A stretch of 7,259 nucleotides of DNA from Deltaproteobacteria bacterium (GTDB lineage: Bacteria; Desulfobacterota; Dissulfuribacteria; Dissulfuribacterales; UBA3076): assembly GCA_027004315.1 (NCBI GenBank), contig JALTHV010000284.1, positions 1 to 7,259 on the forward strand. Reading direction: 5' to 3'. Below are positions 6,493 to 7,259 of this stretch, in pieces (position 1 is the stretch's first letter; each line of letters starts with the position of its first letter). Made by a program: the position numbers and the translations under genes. The notes beneath the pieces are model-generated. The model was not told the origin of the DNA, did not search any database, and saw only the letters and a program-made list of their open reading frames with translations.

Positions 6493-6683
6493 GTAACCGA
6501 TCACAGGGTGCTTCTTTTGGAAACGATTTGCGTTAGCCCTGTAGTTTTCTTGGTTTTTGCAGCATTGGAAACCCTGGCTCCGGAGCGCAGCGGAGGAGAA
6601 CAGGGAGGGTCCTATGCTACAAAAACCTTAGAAAACAAGGGGCGAGAGCATGTTGGAAAAAGAAGCACCCTGTGATCGGTTAC
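6493..6683. repeat. Long palindromic arms of the outer element
   Basis: A perfect 26-bp inverted repeat (6493-6518 with 6658-6683, beginning GTAACCGATCAC) is followed inward by an imperfect one. That inner pair is about 6538-6565 with 6612-6643, sharing GTTTTCT, GGTTTTTG and AGCAT. Near the centre are CCCTG/CAGGG (6572-6576 with 6601-6605) and the 10-bp palindrome GCTCCGGAGC (6577-6586). The right-hand element is therefore close to one continuous imperfect hairpin. Confidence 0.8.
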
Positions 6684-6715
6684 ATCGAAGTTGCCAGGAC
6701 TTATTGAGAAGTTAC

Positions 6716-6723
6716 AAGTTATG
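6716..6723. repeat. Target site duplication of the outer element, right copy (contains mqnA start)
   Basis: This second copy of AAGTTATG directly follows the right terminal repeat. Its last three bases are the ATG start of mqnA (6721-6723). Collapsing both copies recreates an uninterrupted junction of TAA, 4 bp and ATG between mqnF and mqnA. Confidence 0.88.
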
Positions 6724-7259
6724 CCAGGATTAGAAGACAGACGGGATACCAGCCAGTACTTTAGATTAGGTATGGTGAATTTCATCAATACCGCGCCAAT
6801 CTATGTCCCATGGCAGGGAATGGGACCTCTCAATGAATGGCAGATAGAAGAAGGCCCTCCTAGCCTTCTGAACAGGCACATGGCCCAGGGAAGACTGGAT
6901 GCAGGTATTATCTCTTCCTATGCATATGGTATCAATGCAGACAGATACTACATATTGCCAGACCTGAGTATAAGTGCCACCGGCCCGGTAAAAAGCGTGA
7001 TCCTCTTGAGCAGAGTCCCAATCGAAAGGCTCCATGGGAAATCGGTGTTGCTGACCCCTCAGTCCGCCACTTCGATCAATCTCCTGTATATAATATTGGA
7101 GGACTTCCTGGGGCTGAGGCCAAAATACAGGACAGGAAGCTTTGAAGAGATGCAGACAGATCCAGGGATCCAGGCCTATCTGGCCATAGGAGACGAGGCG
7201 CTGAGACTGCGATCCAGATGTGATGGCCTTTTCCTTTCAGACCTTGCCAAGATATGGTT
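6721..7259 (+). CDS. mqnA: Chorismate dehydratase (5' part; runs off the right edge)
   Basis: MqnA removes water from chorismate to give 3-[(1-carboxyvinyl)oxy]benzoate, the first step of the futalosine pathway. The open frame gives 179 residues to the window edge, out of roughly 270-290 expected. Seen: FRLGMVNFINTAPIY (14-28), the conserved G-x-V-x-[FY]-[IL]-N-T-x-P segment; a residue run with LLNRHMAQGRLDAGIISSYAYG (49-70); DRYYILPDLSISATGPVKSV (74-93); TPQSATSINLL (112-122); and AIGDEAL (155-161). The fold is that of a periplasmic-binding-protein-like enzyme acting in the cytoplasm. The ATG lies inside the target duplication of the upstream mobile element, and the only Shine-Dalgarno-like sequence is a weak GAGAAG (6706-6711) contributed by the element's terminal repeat. 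Before the insertion it would have started 4 nt after the mqnF stop. Confidence 0.93.
   Translation, partial: MPGLEDRRDTSQYFRLGMVNFINTAPIYVPWQGMGPLNEWQIEEGPPSLLNRHMAQGRLDAGIISSYAYGINADRYYILPDLSISATGPVKSVILLSRVPIERLHGKSVLLTPQSATSINLLYIILEDFLGLRPKYRTGSFEEMQTDPGIQAYLAIGDEALRLRSRCDGLFLSDLAKIW

Larger units (their letters stand above)
6248..6715. mobile_element. Composite IS66-type MITE (outer element carrying a nested copy)
   Basis: This 468-bp insertion between mqnF and mqnA has 17-bp perfect terminal inverted repeats, GTAACTTCTCAATAAGT at 6248-6264 and its reverse complement at 6699-6715. It is flanked on both sides by the same 8 bp, AAGTTATG (6240-6247 and 6716-6723). Beyond the termini, 15 unrelated bases are followed by a perfect 26-bp inverted repeat (6493-6518 with 6658-6683). 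No transposase or other credible protein is encoded, so it is a non-autonomous element. GTAA ends and 8-bp target duplications are the known signature of the IS66 family, hence the likely source of the mobilising transposase; this assignment is inference. Removing the nested copy and one copy of its target duplication gives an original outer element of 255 bp. Both neighbouring proteins remain intact. Confidence 0.85.

Noticed and set aside
6445..6675. Plus-strand open frame of 76 codons inside the mobile element
   Set aside because: It runs through terminal repeats and hairpin arms, so its sequence is dictated by inverted repeats. It shows no transposase or other protein motif.
6248..6715. 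Repeats as a small CRISPR array
   Set aside because: The repeat copies are two direct and two inverted with irregular spacing (20, 188 and 243 bp). Target duplications and terminal position explain them as transposon ends.
6704..6733. Outward-facing promoter in the right terminal repeat (TTGAGA at 6704-6709 as -35)
   Set aside because: No acceptable -10 occurs at 16-19 bp, and a start there would fall inside mqnA, downstream of its ATG.

Overview
The window looks like a bacterial chromosome segment of moderate GC content with heavy use of ATA (Ile) and AGA/AGG (Arg) codons. The gene content is ribosomal S12/S7, a DUF1178 protein, a SlyD-type FKBP and the futalosine route to menaquinone. This fits an anaerobic bacterium of the Desulfobacterota/Thermodesulfobacteria kind. 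That placement is inferred from gene content and protein character, not from a database comparison.

Left part, minus strand (1-1605): the start of the str operon runs leftward, with rpsL (S12) followed by rpsG (S7, cut by the window edge). A good sigma70-type promoter (TTGACA-N17-TATTAA) lies about 120-150 bp upstream of rpsL. Farther upstream on the same strand is a flavodoxin-like protein gene. rpoBC, the usual upstream neighbour of rpsL, is absent from this position.

Middle and right, plus strand (1740-7259): divergent from the flavodoxin gene is a rightward gene series. It starts with a small zinc-ribbon DUF1178 protein, apparently without a Shine-Dalgarno sequence. A SlyD-like prolyl isomerase follows 6 bp later. 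Then comes a menaquinone (futalosine pathway) operon: mqnE (aminofutalosine synthase), mqnC (cyclic dehypoxanthinyl futalosine synthase), a probable mqnF (aminofutalosine deaminase) and the 5' part of mqnA (chorismate dehydratase). Together these cover chorismate to aminofutalosine (MqnA, MqnE), its deamination to futalosine (MqnF) and the later cyclisation (MqnC). MqnB and MqnD are not in the window.

The most unusual part is the 480 bp between mqnF and mqnA (6241-6720). It is a transposase-less mobile element of 468 bp (6248-6715) with 17-bp terminal inverted repeats starting GTAA. It is flanked by a perfect 8-bp target duplication, AAGTTATG. Inside it is a second element of the same family (6268-6472, 205 bp) with 18-bp inverted repeats and its own 7-of-8 target duplication. 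GTAA ends with 8-bp duplications are the signature of the IS66 family, so these look like nested IS66-type MITEs. Removing the insertion restores an mqnF-mqnA junction with only 4 bp between stop and start. The duplicated target contains the mqnA ATG, so the insertion re-created the start codon and left both proteins intact.
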